64,000 bases of DNA from Ehretia macrophylla (GCA_037974665.1 CM075771.1:40656425-40720424), one strand, 5' to 3'. Counted from the first letter of the stretch, positions 22,636-35,551 are shown. Made by a program: numbers and translations. The notes: generated from the sequence alone by a model not told the origin.

Positions 22636-23193
22636 GTTATGGTGGGGGTAGAATTCCTTTTTGTGGTAACGGTTCACTGTCCCAGCCTAGTGAGATGGCC
22701 CATTCAGAAGGCCCAATGAGCTTAACAACAACCTATTCGCTTCAACAACACAGCATCCTCGCAATACATGATGTCGACGCGTTGTAGCGCCCTCTAATGT
22801 CCCGCGAGTAAGGTTGTCATCCTTTTAACAGCTTACAATGTACGATCCGGGACGGAAAAACACACCTTAATAAGAAAAGTGGCTCAAAACTGATGAAAAC
22901 GTTCAATTTTGGGCTCCAAAAAGGGCAAATTGAGCAAACTTACTGCGCCCGTCATAGAGCTCTCGGAGAGCTTTGCAACGGTATGCTGTGCGCCTCGTAA
23001 CTCCTTACGGATCAAAAGTTATGGGCACCGAAGCGACGGAGACCTGGTCACAAGCCCTACGCCCTCGGTTTGCGGGCCCAGCCTCCACGTGAAGCGAAGT
23101 TGTCTTGCCCAAGGTGCCGTGGGATTCGATAAAAGAAATGTGGTGGATAAAGTATCTTGGCAACCCTAACCGGAGGGAACAAAATTAAAAATG

Positions 23194-23312
23194 GGGGTGC
23201 AACATGAGGACTTCCCTGGGGGTCACCCATCCTAGTACTACTATCGCCCAAGCAAGCTTAACTTCGTAGTTATGATGGGATCCAGTTTTTTAGTATTGGT
23301 GTGATCGCACCC
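23194..23312 (-). rRNA. 5S rRNA gene copy 27, heavily diverged
   Basis: About 13 differences, the most of any full-length copy. A T-rich patch occupies sense positions 24-29, and 96, 70 and 58 are altered. Very likely a pseudogene. Confidence 0.8.
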
Positions 23313-23871
23313 GTCATGTTGGGCGTAGAATTCCTTTTAGTTTTAACGGTTCACAGTCCCAACCTAGAGAGATTGCCCATTCAGAAGGCCCAATGGGCTT
23401 AACAACAACCCATCCGCTTTAACAACGCAGCATCCTCGTAAGAAATGATATCGACGCATTTTAGGGCCGTCTAATATCCCGCGAGTAAGGTTGTCGTCGT
23501 TTTAACAACTCACGATGTACGATCTGGGAAGGAAAAACATAGCAAAATTAGAAAAGTGGCCCGAAACTGATGAAAACGTTCGATTTTTGGCTCCAAAAAA
23601 GGGTACAGCGATCATGCTCCCTGCCCTCGTCGTAGAGCTCTCGGAGAACATTCCAACGGTATGCTGTGCGCCGCGTAACTCCTTACAGATCAAAAGTTAT
23701 GGGCACCGGAGCGACAGAGACTTGGTCACAAGCCCTACGCCCTCGGTTTGCGGGCCCAGCCTCCACGTGAAGCGAAGTTGTCTTGCCCAAGGTGCCGTGG
23801 GATTCGATAATAGAAATGTGGTGGATAAAGTATCTTGGCAACCCTAACCGGAGGAAAATAAATTGAAAAGG

Positions 23872-23990
23872 GGGGTGCAACACGAGGACTTCCATGGGGG
23901 TCACCCATCCAAGTACTATTCTCGCCCAAGCACGCTTAACTTTGGAGTTCTGATGGGATCCGGTGCATTAGTGCTGGAATGATCGCACCC
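23872..23990 (-). rRNA. 5S rRNA gene copy 28
   Basis: About six differences, three of them in box C (97, 96, 80) and one in the IE (72). Confidence 0.86.
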
Positions 23991-24548
23991 GTCATGTTGG
24001 GGGTAGATTTCATTTTTGTGTTAACGGTTCACAGTCCCAGCCTAGAGAGATGGCCCATTCAAAAGGCCCAATGGGCTTAATAACAACGCATCAGCTTCAA
24101 CAATGCTGCAACCTCGAAAGACGTGATATCGACGCATTGTAGGGCCTTCTAATGTCCCGCGAGTAAGGTTGTCATCCTTTTAACAGCTCACGACGTACGA
24201 TCCGGGACGGAAAAACATAGCTTAATATGAAAACTGGCCCTAAACTGATGAAAACGTTCGATTTAGGGCTCCAAAAATGGCAAAGCGAGCAAGCTTGCTG
24301 CCCCCGTCGTAGAGCTCTCAGAGTGCTTTCCAACGGTATGCTGTGCGTCGCGTAACTCCTTACGGATCAAAAGTTCTGGGCACCGGAGCGACGGAGACCT
24401 AGTCACAAGCCCTACGCCCTCGGTTTGCAGGCCCAGCCTCCACGTGAAGCGAAGTTGTCTTACCCAAGGTGCCGTGGGATTCGATAATCGAAATGTGGTG
24501 GATAAAGTATCTTGGGAACCCTAACCGGAGGAAAAAAAATTGAAAAGG

Positions 24549-24667
24549 GGGGTGCAACACGAGGACTTCCCTGGGGGTCACCCATCCTAGTGCTACTCTC
24601 GCCGAAGCACGCTTAACTTCGGAGTTCTGATGGAATCCGGTGCATTAGTGCTGGTATGATCGGACCC
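24549..24667 (-). rRNA. 5S rRNA gene copy 29
   Basis: About five differences, including 96 (box C) and 64 (box A). Starts a block that recurs 3409 bp to the right. Confidence 0.87.
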
Positions 24668-25225
24668 ATCATGGTGGGTGTAGAATTCCATTTTGTGTTA
24701 ACGGTTCACAATCCCAGCCTAGAGAGTTGGCCCATTCAGAAGGCCCATTGGGCTTAACAACAACCCATCCGCTTCAACAACGCAGCATCCTCGCAAGACG
24801 TGATATCAACGCATTGTAGGGCCCTCTAATGTCCCGCGAGTAAGGTTGTCGTCCTTTTAACAACTCACGACCTATGATCCGGGACGGAAAAACAGAGCTT
24901 AATAAGAAAAGAGGCCCGAATCTGATGAAAACATTCGATTTTGGGCTCCAAAAAGGGCACATCGAGGAAGCTTGCTCCGCCCGTCGTAGAGCTCTCGGAG
25001 AGCTTTCCAACGGTAAGTTGTGCGCCCCATAACTCCTTACGGATCAAAAGTTATGGGCACTAGAGCGACAGACACTTGGTCACAAGCCCTACGGCCTCGG
25101 TTTGCTAGCCTAGCCTCCACGTGAAGCGAAGTTGTCTTGCCCAAGGTGCCGTGGGATTCGATAACAGAAATATGGTGGATAAAGTATCTTGGCAAACCTA
25201 ACCGGAGGAAAAAAATTTGAAAAGG

Positions 25226-25344
25226 GGGGTGCAACACGAGGACCTCCCAGGGGGTCACCCATCCTTGTACAGCTCTCGCCCAAGCACGCTTAACTTCTTA
25301 GTTTTGATGGGATCCGGTGCATTAGTGCGAGTATGATCGCACCC
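25226..25344 (-). rRNA. 5S rRNA gene copy 30
   Basis: About nine differences (101, 79, 74, 73, 47, 46, 41, 16, 15), yet none strictly inside box A, IE or box C. Position 101 and 79 variants define a local subfamily. Confidence 0.85.
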
Positions 25345-25897
25345 GTCATGGTAGGGTAGAATTTCTTTTTGTGTTAACGGTCAGTGCCAGCCTAGAGAGA
25401 TGGCCCATTCAGAAGGCCCAATGGGCTTAACAACAACCCATCCGCTTCCACAACGCAGCATCCTCACAAGACGTTATATCGATGCGTTGTAGGGCCTTCT
25501 AATGTGTCTCGAGTATGGTTGTCGTCGTTTTAACAGCTCACGACCTACGATCCGGGACGGAAAAACAGAGCTTAATAAGAAAAGTGGCCCGAATATGATG
25601 AAAACATTCGATTTTAGGCTCCAAAAAGTCCACAGTGAGGAAGCTTGCTCCGACCGTCGTAGGGCTCTCGGAGAGTTTCCCAGCGGTATATTGTGCGCCG
25701 CGTAACTCCTTACGGAACAAAAGTTATGGGCACCAGAGGGACAGACACTTGGTCACAAGCCCTACGCCCTCGGTTTGCTGGCCTAGCCTCCACGTGAAGC
25801 AAAGTTGTCTTGCCCAATGTGTCGTGGGATTCGATAACAGAAATGTGGTGGATAAAGTATCTTGGCAAATCTAACCGGAGGAAAAAAATTTGAAAAG

Positions 25898-26016
25898 GGG
25901 GTGCAACACGAGGACCTCCCAGGGGGTCAACCATCCTTGTACTACTCTCGCCCAAGCACGCTTAACTTCTGAGTTCTGATGGGATCCGGTGCATTAGTGC
26001 TAGTATGATCACACTC
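25898..26016 (-). rRNA. 5S rRNA gene copy 31
   Basis: About seven differences, including 87 in box C and 6 and 2 at the 5' end. Counterpart of the gene at 29307. Confidence 0.86.
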
Positions 26017-26365
26017 ATCATGGTGGGGGTAGAATTCCTTTTTGTGTTAACGGTTCACAGTCCCAGCCTAGAAAGATGGCCCATTTAGAAGGCCCAATGG
26101 GCTTAACAACAACCCATCCGCTTCAACAACGCAGCATCCTCGCAAGACGTGATATCGACGCGTTGTAGGGACCTCTAATGTCCCGCGAGTAAGGTTGTCG
26201 TCCTTTTAACAGCTCACGACCTACGACCCGGGACGGAAAAACAGAGCTTAATAAAAAAAGTGGCCCAAAACTGATCAAAACGTTCTATTTTGGGCTCCAA
26301 AAAGGCCACAGCGAGGAAGCTTGCTCCGCCTGTCGTAGAGCTCTCGGAGAGCTTTCCAACGGTAT

Positions 26366-26484
26366 GTTGTGCAACACGAGGACTTCCCAGGGGGTCACCC
26401 ATCCAAGCACTACTCTCCCCCAAGCACGCTTAACTTCTGAGTTCTGATGGGATCCGGTGCATTAGTGCTACTATGATCGCACCC
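26366..26484 (-). rRNA. 5S gene lacking its 3' flank and terminator (copy 32)
   Basis: The sense 3' end (TGCA side, 26370) joins directly to mid-spacer sequence (ttccaacggtatgttgtgc), so the last four C of the gene and ~209 bp downstream are missing. The lost DNA held the T-run terminator, the telobox and the CACGTG site. The joint lies at a short tgtgc/ttgtgc homology. About six further substitutions, including 67 (IE) and 80 (box C). If transcribed it would read into spacer. Confidence 0.88.
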
Positions 26485-27042
26485 GTCATGGTGGGGGTAG
26501 AATTCCTTTTTGTGTTAACGGTTCACAGTCCCAGCATAGAGAGATGGCCCATTCAGAAGGCCCAATGGGCTTAACAACAACCCATCCGCTTCAACAACGT
26601 AGCATCCTCGCAAGACGTGATATCGAAGCGTTGTAGGGCCCTATAATGTCCCGCGAGTAAGGTTTTCATCCTTTTAACAGCTCACGACCTACGATCCGGG
26701 ATGAAAAAACAAGGCTTAATAAGAAAAGTGGCCCGAAACTGATGAAAACGTTCGATTTTGGGCTCTAAAAAGGCCACAGTGAAGAAGCTTGCTCCGCCAG
26801 TCGTAGAGCTCTCGGAGAGCTTTCCAACGATATGTTGTGCGCCGCATAACTCCTTATGGATCAAAAGTTATGGGCACTAGAGCGACGGAGACCTGGTCAA
26901 AAGCCCTACGCCCTCGGTTTACAGGCCCAGCCTCCACGTGAAGCGTAGTTACCTTGCCCAAGGTGCCGTGGGATTCGATAATATAAATGTGGTGGATAAA
27001 GTATCTTGGCAACCCTAACCAGAGGAAAAACAATTGAAAAGG

Positions 27043-27161
27043 GGGGTGCAACACAAGGACTTCCCAGGGGGTCACCCATCTTAGTACTACTCTCACCCAA
27101 GCACGCTTAACTTCGGAGTTTTGATGGGATCCGGTGCATTAGTGTTGGTATGATCACACCC
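27043..27161 (-). rRNA. 5S rRNA gene copy 33
   Basis: About six differences, including 81 (box C) and 67 (IE, C to T). Variants at 67 and 17 recur in the gene at 32695. Confidence 0.87.
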
Positions 27162-27240
27162 GTCATGTTGGGGATAGAATTGCTTTTTGTGTTAACTGCT
27201 CACGGTCCCAGCCTAGAGAGATAGCCCATTCAGAAGGCCC

Positions 27241-27713
27241 AATGGGCATAACAATAACCCATCCGCTTCAACAACGCAGCAACCTCGAAAGACGTGATAT
27301 CGACGAATTCTAGGGCCCTCTAATGTCCCGCGAGTAAGATTGTCGTCCTTTTAACAGCTCATGACGTACGATCCAGGACGGAAAAACAGAGCTTAATAAG
27401 AAAAGTGGCCCGAAACTGATTAAAATGTTTTTGCATTTGGGCTCCAAAAAGGGCACAACGAATGAGCTTGCTGCCCCAATGCGCTTAACAACAACCCATC
27501 CGCTTCAACAACACAGCATCCTCGCAAGATGTGATATCGACATGTTGTAGGGCCCTCCAATGCCCCGCAAGTAAGGTTGTCGTCCTTTTAACAGCTCACG
27601 ATGTACAATCCGGGAAGGAAAAACATAGCAAAATTAGAAAAGTAGCCCGAAACTGATAAAAATGTTCAATTTTGGGCTACAAAAAAGGGCAAAGTGAGCA
27701 AGCTAGCTGACCC
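27241..27713 (-). repeat. Tandem duplication of upstream spacer (first long monomer)
   Basis: Two successive ~236-bp copies of the spacer from the GCCCAATGGGC palindrome to the gcttgctgcccc block (27241-27477 and 27478-27713), with no 5S gene between them. This turns a 677-bp monomer into ~913 bp. The two halves belong to different sequence classes: the outer has 'gattaaaacgtt' and 'ggatttggg', the inner 'gcaaaattagaaaag'. The same arrangement occurs at 21 junctions in the right half of the window. Confidence 0.9.
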
Positions 27714-27957
27714 TGTCGTAGAGCTCTCGGAGAGCTTTCCAACCGTATGCTGTGCACCGCGTAACTCGTTACGAATCAAAAGTTATGGGCACCGGAGAGA
27801 CGGAGACCTGGTCAAAAGCCCTACGCCCTCGGTTTGCGGGCCCAGCCTCCATGTGAAGTGAAGTTGTCTTGCCTAAGGTGCCGTGGGATTCGATAATAGA
27901 AATGTGGTGGATAAAGTTTTTTGACAACCCTAACCGGAGGAAAAAAAATTGAAAAGG

Positions 27958-28076
27958 GGGGTGCAACACGAGGACTTCGCAGGGGGTCACCCATCCTAGT
28001 ACTACTCTCGCCTAAGCACGCTTAACTTCAGAGTTCTGATGGGATCCGGTGCATTAGTTCTAGTATGATCGCACCC
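27958..28076 (-). rRNA. 5S rRNA gene copy 34
   Basis: About five differences, including 64 in box A. Spacing to copy 33 is 915 bp, the first long monomer of the array. Confidence 0.88.
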
Positions 28077-28634
28077 GTCATGGTGGGGGTAGAATTCCTT
28101 TTTGTGTTAACTGTTCACAGTCCCAGCCTAGAGAGATGGCCCATTCAGAAGGCCCAATGGGCTTAACAACAACCCATCCGCTTCAACAACGCAGCATCCT
28201 TGCAAGACGTGATATCAACGCGTTGTAGGGCCCTCTAATGTCCCGCGAGTAAGGTTGTCGTCCTTTTAACAGCTCACGACCTACGATCCAGGACGAAAAA
28301 ACAGAGCTTAATAAGAAAAGTGGCCATAATTTGATGAAAACATTCGATTTTGGGCTCCAAAAAGGGCACAGCGAGGAAGCTAGCTCCGCCCGTCGTAGAG
28401 CTCTCGGAGAGCTTTCCAACGGTATGTTGTGCGCCGCGTAACTCCTTACGGATCAAAAGTTATGGGCACTAGAGCGACAGACATTTGGTCACAAGCCCTA
28501 CGGCCTCGGTTTGTGGGCCTAGCCTCCACGTGAAGCGAAGTTGTCTTGCCCAAGGTGCCGTGGGATTCGATAACAGAAATGTGGTGGATAAAGTATCTTG
28601 GCAAACCTAACCGGAGGAAAAAAATTTGAAAAGG

Positions 28635-28753
28635 GGGGTGCAACACGAGGACTTCCCAAGGGGTCACCCATCCTTGTACTACTCTCGCCCAAGCACGCTT
28701 AACTTCTGAGTTCTGATGGGATCCGGTGCATTAGTGCTAGTATGATCGCACCC
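28635..28753 (-). rRNA. 5S rRNA gene copy 35
   Basis: Four differences (95 in box C, 79, 47, 15). Counterpart of copy 30, 3409 bp to the left. Confidence 0.89.
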
Positions 28754-29306
28754 GTCATGGTGGGGTAGAATTCCTTTTTGTGTTAACGGTCAGTCCCAGC
28801 CTAGAGAGATGGCCTATTTAGAAGGCCCAATGGTCTTAACAACAACCCATCCGCTTCAACAACGCAGCATCCTTGCAAGACGTGATATCGACGCGTTGTA
28901 GGGCCCTCTAATGTGCCGCGAGTAAGGTTGTCGTCCTTTTAACAGCTCACGACCTACGATCCGGGACGGAAAAACAGAGCTTAATAAGAAAAGTGGCCCG
29001 AATATGATGGAAACATTCGATTTTTGGCTCCAAAAAGGCCACAGCGAGGAAGCTTGCTCCGACCGTCGTAGAGCTCTAGGAGAGCTTTCCAACGGTATGT
29101 TGTACGCCGCGTAACTCCTTACGGATCAAAAGTTATGGGCACCGGAGGGATAGACACTTGGTCACAAGCCCTACGCCCTTGGTTTGCGGGCCTAGCCTCC
29201 ACGTGAAGCAAAGTTGTATTGCCCAAGGTGCCTTGGGATTCGATAACAGAAATGTGGTGGATAAAGTATCTTGGCAAACCTAACCGGAGGAAAAAAATTT
29301 GAAAAG

Positions 29307-29425
29307 TGGGTGCAACACGAGGACCTCCCAGGGGGTCAACCATCCTTGTACTACTCTCGCCCAAACACGCTTAACTTCTGAGTTCTGATGGGATCCGGTG
29401 CATTAGTGCTAGTATGATCGCACCT
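29307..29425 (-). rRNA. 5S rRNA gene copy 36
   Basis: About eight differences, including 101, 87 (box C) and 61 (box A). Nearly the same haplotype as copy 31. Confidence 0.85.
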
Positions 29426-29981
29426 GTCATGGTGGGGGTAGAATTCCATTTTGTGTTAACCGTCAGTCCCAGCCTAGTGAGATGGCCCATTCAGAAGGCC
29501 CAATGGGCTTCACAGCAACCCATCCGCTTCAACAATGCAGCATCCTCGCAAGACATGATATCGACGCGTTGTAAGGCCTTCTAATGTCCCGCAAGTAAGG
29601 TTGTCGTCCTTTTAACAGCTCACAATGTACGATCCGGGATGGAAAAACAGAGCAAAACTTGTAAACTTGCCCGAAACTGATGAAAACATTCGATTTTGGT
29701 CTCCAAAAAGGGGCATAGCGAGCAAGCTAGCTGCCCCCATCGTAGAGCTCTCGGAGAGCTTTCCAACGGTATACTGTGCGCCGCGTAACTCATTACGGAT
29801 CAAAAGTTATGGGCACCGGAGCGACGGAGACCTGGTCAAAAGCCCTACGCCCTCGGTTTGCGGGCCCAGCCTCCACGTGAAGCGAAGTTGTCTTGCCAAA
29901 GGTACCGTGGGATTCGATAATAGAAATGTGGTGGATAAAGTATCTTGGGAACCCTAACCGGAGGAAAAAAAATTGAAAAGG

Positions 29982-30100
29982 GGGGTGCAACACGAGGACT
30001 TCCTAGGGGGTCACCCATCCTAGTACTACTCTCGCCCAAGCACGCTTAACTTCAGAGTTCTGATTGGATCCGGTGCATTAGTGCTAGTATGATCGCACCT
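29982..30100 (-). rRNA. 5S rRNA gene copy 37
   Basis: About five differences (97 in box C, 47, 36, 15, 1). Confidence 0.88.
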
Positions 30101-30656
30101 ATCATGGTGGGGGTAGAATTCCTTTTTGTGTTAACGATTCACAGTCCCAGCCTAGAGAGATGGCCCATTCAGAAGGCCCAATGGACTTAACAACAACCCA
30201 TCCGCTTCAACAACGCAGCATCCTCGCAAGACATGATATCGACGCGTTGTAGGGCCCTCTAATGTCCCGCGAGTAAGGTTGTCGTCCTTTTAACAACTCA
30301 CGACCTACGATCCGGGACGGAAAAACAGAGCTTAATAAGAAAAGTGGCCCGAATCTGATGAAAACGTTCGATTTTGGGCTCCAAAAAGGGCACAGCGAGG
30401 AAGCTTGCTCATCCCGTCGTAGAGCTCTCAGAGAGCTTTCAAACGATATGTTGTGCGCCGCGTAACTCCTTACGGACCAAAAGTTATGGGCACCAGAGCG
30501 ACAGACACTTGGTCACAAGCCCTACGCCCTCGGTTTGCGGGCCTAGCCTCTACGTGAAGCAAAGTTGTCTTCCCAAGGTGTCGTGGGATTCGATAACAGA
30601 AATGTGGTGGATAAAGTATCTTGGCAAACCTAACCAGAGGAAAAAAATTTGAAAAG

Positions 30657-30775
30657 GGGGTGCAACACGAGGACCTCCCAGGGGGTCAACCATCATTGTA
30701 CTACTCTCACCCAAGCACGCTTAACTTCTGAGTTCTGATGGGATCCGGTGCATTAGTGCTAGTATGATCACACCC
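30657..30775 (-). rRNA. 5S rRNA gene copy 38
   Basis: About eight differences, with the position 101/87/79/47 haplotype of copies 31 and 36 plus 81 and 67. Confidence 0.85.
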
Positions 30776-31332
30776 GTCATGGTGGGGGTAGAATTCCTTT
30801 TTGTGTTAATGGTTCACAGTCTCAGCCTAGAGAGATGGCCCATTTAGAAGGCCCAAAGGGCTTAACAACAACCCATCCGCTTCAACAATGCAGCAATCTC
30901 GCAAGACGTGATACCGACGCATTGTAGGGGCCTCTAATGTCCCGTGAGTATGGTTGTCGTCCTTTTAACAGCTCACGACCTACGATCCGGGACGGAAAAA
31001 CAGAGCTTAATAAGAAAAGTGGCCCGAAACTGATCAAAACGTTCGATTTTGGGCTCCAAAAAGTCCACAGCGAGGAAGCTTGCTCCGCCTGTCGTAGATC
31101 TCTCGGAGCGCTTTCCAACGGTATGTTGTGCGCCGCGTAACTCCTTACGGATCAAAATTTATGGGCACCGGAGCGACAGAGACTTGGTCACAAGCCCTAC
31201 GCCATCGATTTGCGGGCCTAGTCTCCACGTGATGCGAAGTTGTCTTGCCAAAGGTGCCGTGGGATATGATAATAGAAATGTGGTGGATCAAGTATCTTGC
31301 CAAACCTAACCGGAGGAAAAAAAATTGAAAAG

Positions 31333-31451
31333 GGGGGGCAACACGAGGACTTCCCAGGTTGTCACCCTTCCTAGTACTACTCTCACCCAAGCACGCTAAA
31401 CTTCGAAGTTCTGATGGAATCCGGTGCATTAGTGCTGGTATGATCGCACCC
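31333..31451 (-). rRNA. 5S rRNA gene copy 39
   Basis: About eight differences, including 93, 92 and 84 in box C, 67 in the IE and 54 in box A. The spacer to its right carries a ~19-bp local duplication near 31605-31640, which explains the 685-bp monomer. Confidence 0.85.
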
Positions 31452-32017
31452 GTCATGTTGGGGGTAGAATTCCTATTTGTGTTAACGGTTCACAGTCCCA
31501 GCCTAGAGAGATGGCCCAATGGGTTTAACAACAACCCATCCGCTTCAACAACGCAACATCCTTGCAAGACGTGATATCAACGAATTGTAGGGCCTTCTAA
31601 TGTCCCACGAGTAAGATTGTCGTCCACGAGTAAGATTTTCGTCCTTTTAACAGCTCACGATATACGATCCAGGAAGGAAAAACAGAGCAAAACTAGTAAA
31701 GTAGCCCAAAATTGATGAAAATGTTCAATTTTGGGCTCCAAAAAAGGGCATAGCGAGCAAGCTAGCTAGCCCCATTGTAGAGCTCTCGGAGAGCTTTCCA
31801 ACGGTATGCTGTGCACCGCGTAACACCTTACGGATCAAAAGTTATGGGCACCGGAGCGACGGAGACCTGGTCACAAGCCCTACGCCCTCGGTTTGCGGGC
31901 CCAGCCTCCACGTGAAGCGAAGTTGTCTTGCCCAAGGTGCCGTGAGATTCGATAATAGAAATGTGGTGGATAAAGTTTCTTGGCAACCCTAACCAGAGGA
32001 AAAAAAATTGAAAAGGG

Positions 32018-32136
32018 GGAGTGCAACACGAGGACTTCCCAGGTAGTCACCCATCCTAGTACTATTCTCGCCCAAGCACGCATAACTTCGGAGATCTGAT
32101 GGGATCCGGTGCATTATTGCTGGTATTATCGCACCT
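32018..32136 (-). rRNA. 5S rRNA gene copy 40, diverged
   Basis: About nine differences in all parts of the gene, including 93, 92, 72 and 55. Confidence 0.84.
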
Positions 32137-32694
32137 GTCATGGTTGGGGTAGAATTCCTTTTTGTGTTAACGGTTCACAGTCCCAGCCTAGAGAGATGGC
32201 CCATTCAGAAGGCCCAATGTTCTTAACAACAACCCATCCGCTTCAACAACGCAGCATCCTCGCAAGACGTGATGTCGACGCGTTGTAGGGCCCTATAATA
32301 TCCCGCGAGTAAGGTTGTCGTCCTTTTAACAACTCACGACCTACGATCCGGGACGGAAAAACAGGGCTTAATAAGGAAAGTGGCATGAAACTGATGAAAA
32401 CGTTCGATTTTGGGCTCTAAAAAGGCCACAGTGAGGAAGCTTGCTCCGCCAGTCGTAGAGCTCTCGGAGAACTTTCCAACGATATGTTGTGCGCCGCATA
32501 ACTCCTTACGGATCAAAAGTTATGGGCACCTGAGCGATGGAGACCTGGTCAAAAGCCCTAGGCCCACGGTTTGTGGGCCCAGCCTCCACGTGAAGCGAAG
32601 TTGCCTTGCCCAAGGTGCCGTGGGATTCGATAATATAAATGTGGTGGATAAAGTATCTTGGCAACCCTAACCGGAGGAAAAAAAATTAAAAAGG

Positions 32695-32813
32695 GGGGTG
32701 CAACACGAGGACTTCCCAGGGGGTCACCCATCTTAGTACTACTCTCACCCAAGCACGCTTAAATTCGGAGTTCTGATGAGATCCGGTGCATAAGTGTTGG
32801 TATGATCACACCC
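32695..32813 (-). rRNA. 5S rRNA gene copy 41
   Basis: About seven differences (81, 67, 51, 35, 22, 17, 6). Sister of copy 33. Long monomers are continuous from here rightward to 44340. Confidence 0.86.
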
Positions 32814-33606
32814 GTCATGTTGGGGGTAGAATTCCTTTTTGTGATAACGGCTCACGGTCCCAACCTAGAGAGATGGCCCATTCAGAAGGCCCAATGGGCT
32901 TAACAACAACCCATCCGCTTCAACAAAGCAGCAACCTCGAAAGACGTGATATCGACGAATTGTAGGGCCCTCTAATGTCCCGTGAGTAAGATTGTCGTCC
33001 TTTTAATAGCTCATGACGTACAATCCGGGATGAAAAAACAGAGCTTAATAAGAAAAGTGGCCTGAAACTGATTAAAACGTTCGGATTTGGGCTCCAAAAA
33101 GGGCACAACGAGTAAGCTTGCTGCCCCAATGCGCTTAACAACAACCCATCCGCTTGAACAACGCAGCATCCTCGCAAGACGTGATATCGACACGTTGTAG
33201 GGCCCTCTAACGCCCCGCAAGTAAGGTTGTCGTCCTTTTAACAGCTCACGATGTACGATCCGGGAAGGAAAAACATAGCAAAATTAGAAAAGTTGCCCGA
33301 AACTGATGAAAACGTTCGATTTTGGGCAACAAAAAAGGCAAAGCAAGCAAGCTAGCTGCCCCTGTCGTAGAGCTCTTGGAGAGCTTTCCAAAGGTATGCT
33401 GAGCGCCTCGTAACTCTTTACGGATCAAAAGTTATGGGCACCGGAGCGACGGAGACCTGGTCAAAAGCCCTACGCCCTCGGTTTGCGGGCCCAGCCTCCA
33501 CGTGAAGCGAAGTTGTCTTTCCCAAGATGCCGTGGGATTCGATAATAGAAATGTGGTTGATAAAGTATCTTGACAACCCTAACCGGAGGAAAAAAAATTG
33601 AAAAGG

Positions 33607-33725
33607 GGGGTGCAACACGAGGACTTCCCAAGGGGTCACCCTTTCTAGTACTACTCTCCCCCAAGCACGCTTAACTTCGAAATTCTGATGGGATCCGGTT
33701 CATTAGTTCTGGTATGATCGCACCC
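33607..33725 (-). rRNA. 5S rRNA gene copy 42
   Basis: About eight differences, including 95, 84 and 82 in box C and 67 in the IE. Confidence 0.85.
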
Positions 33726-34519
33726 GTCATGTTAGGGGTAGAATTCCTATTTGTGTTAACGGTTCACACTCCCAGCCTAGAGAGATGGCCCATTCAGAAG
33801 GCCCAATGGGCTTAACAACAACCCATCCGCTTCAACAACGCAACATCCTCGCAAGACGTGATATCAACAAATTGTAGGGCCCTCTAATGTCCCGCGAGTA
33901 AGATTGTCGTCCTTTTAACAACTCACGATGTACGATCCCGGACGAAAAAATAGAGCTTAATAAGATAAGTGGCCCGAAACTGATTAAAACGTTCGGATTT
34001 GGGCTCTAAAAAGGGCACAACGAGCAAGCTTGCTGCCCCAATGGGCTTAACAACAACCCATCTGCTTCAACAATGTAGCATCCTCGCAAGATGTGATATC
34101 GACGCATTGTAGGGCCCTCTAATGTCCAGCGAGTAAGGTTGTCATCCTTTTAACAGCTCACGATGTACGATCCGGGAAGGAAAAACAGAGCAAAATTAGA
34201 AAAGTAACCCGAAACTAATTAAAACGTTCGATTTTGGGCTCCAAAAAAGGGTACAGTGAGCATGCTAGCTACCCCCGTCGTAGAGCTCTCGGAGAGCTTT
34301 CCAACGGTATGTTGTGCGCCGCGTAACGCCTTACGGATCAAAAGTTATGGGCTACGGAGCGACGGAGACCTGGTCACAAGCTCTACGACCTCGGTTTGCG
34401 GGCTCAGCCTCCACGTGAAGCGAAGTTGTCTTGCCCAAGGTGCCGTGGGATTTGATAATAGAAATGTGGTGGATAAAGTATCTTGGCAACCCTAACCGGA
34501 GGAAAAAAAATTGAAAAGG

Positions 34520-34638
34520 GGGGTGCAACACGAGGACTTCCCAGGGGCTCACCCTTCCTAGTACTACTCTCACCCAAGCACGCTAAACTTCGGAGTTCTG
34601 ATGGGATCCGGTGCATTAGTGCTGGTATGATCGCACCC
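34520..34638 (-). rRNA. 5S rRNA gene copy 43
   Basis: Four differences: 91 and 84 (box C), 67 (IE), 54 (box A). Confidence 0.88.
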
Positions 34639-35432
34639 ATCATGTTGGGGTAGAATTCCTATTTGTGTTAACAGTTCACAGTCCCAGCCTAGAGAGATGG
34701 CCCATTCAGAAGGCCCAATGGGCTTAACAACAACCTATCCGCTTCAACAACGCAACATCCTCGCAAGACGTGATATCAACGAATTGTAGGGCCTTCTAAT
34801 GTTCCACGAGTAAGATTGTCGTCCTTTTAACAACTCACGATGTACGATCCCGAACGAAAAAATAGAGCTTAATAAGAAAAGTGGTCCGAAACTGATTAAA
34901 ATGTTCGGATTTGGGCTCCAAAAAGGGCACAACGAGCAAGCTTGCTGCCCCCAATGGGCTTAACAACAACCCATCCGCTTTAACAACGCAGCATCATCGC
35001 AAGACGTGATATCGACGCGTTGTAGGGCCCTCTAATGTCCCGTGAGTAAGGTTGTCGTCCTTTTAACAGCCCACGATGTACGATCCGGGAAGGAAAAACA
35101 TAGCAAAATTAGAAAAGTAGCTTGAAACTGTTGAAAACGTTTGATTTTTTGCTCCAAAAAAGGGCATAGCGAGCATGCTAGCTGCCCCTGTCGTAGAGCT
35201 CTCGGAGAGCTTTCCAACGGTATGCTATGCGCCGCGTAACTCCTTACGGATCAAAAGTTATGGGCACCGGAGCGACGCAGACCTGGTCACAAGCCCTACG
35301 GCCTCGGTTTGCAGGCCCAGCCTCCACGTGAAGCGAAGTTGTCTTGCCCAAGGTGCCGTGGGATTCGATAATAGAAATGTGGTGGATAAAGTATCTTGGC
35401 AACCTTAACCGGAGGAAAAAAAATTGAAAAGG

Positions 35433-35551
35433 GGGGTGCAACACGAGGACTTCCCAGAGGGTCACCCATCCTAGTACTACTCTCACCCAAGCACGCTTAA
35501 CTTCGGAGTTCTGATGGGATCCGGTGCGTTAGTGCTGGTATGATCGCACCT
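35433..35551 (-). rRNA. 5S rRNA gene copy 44
   Basis: Four differences (94 in box C, 67 in the IE, 24, 1). The solo LTR lies in its upstream spacer. Confidence 0.89.
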
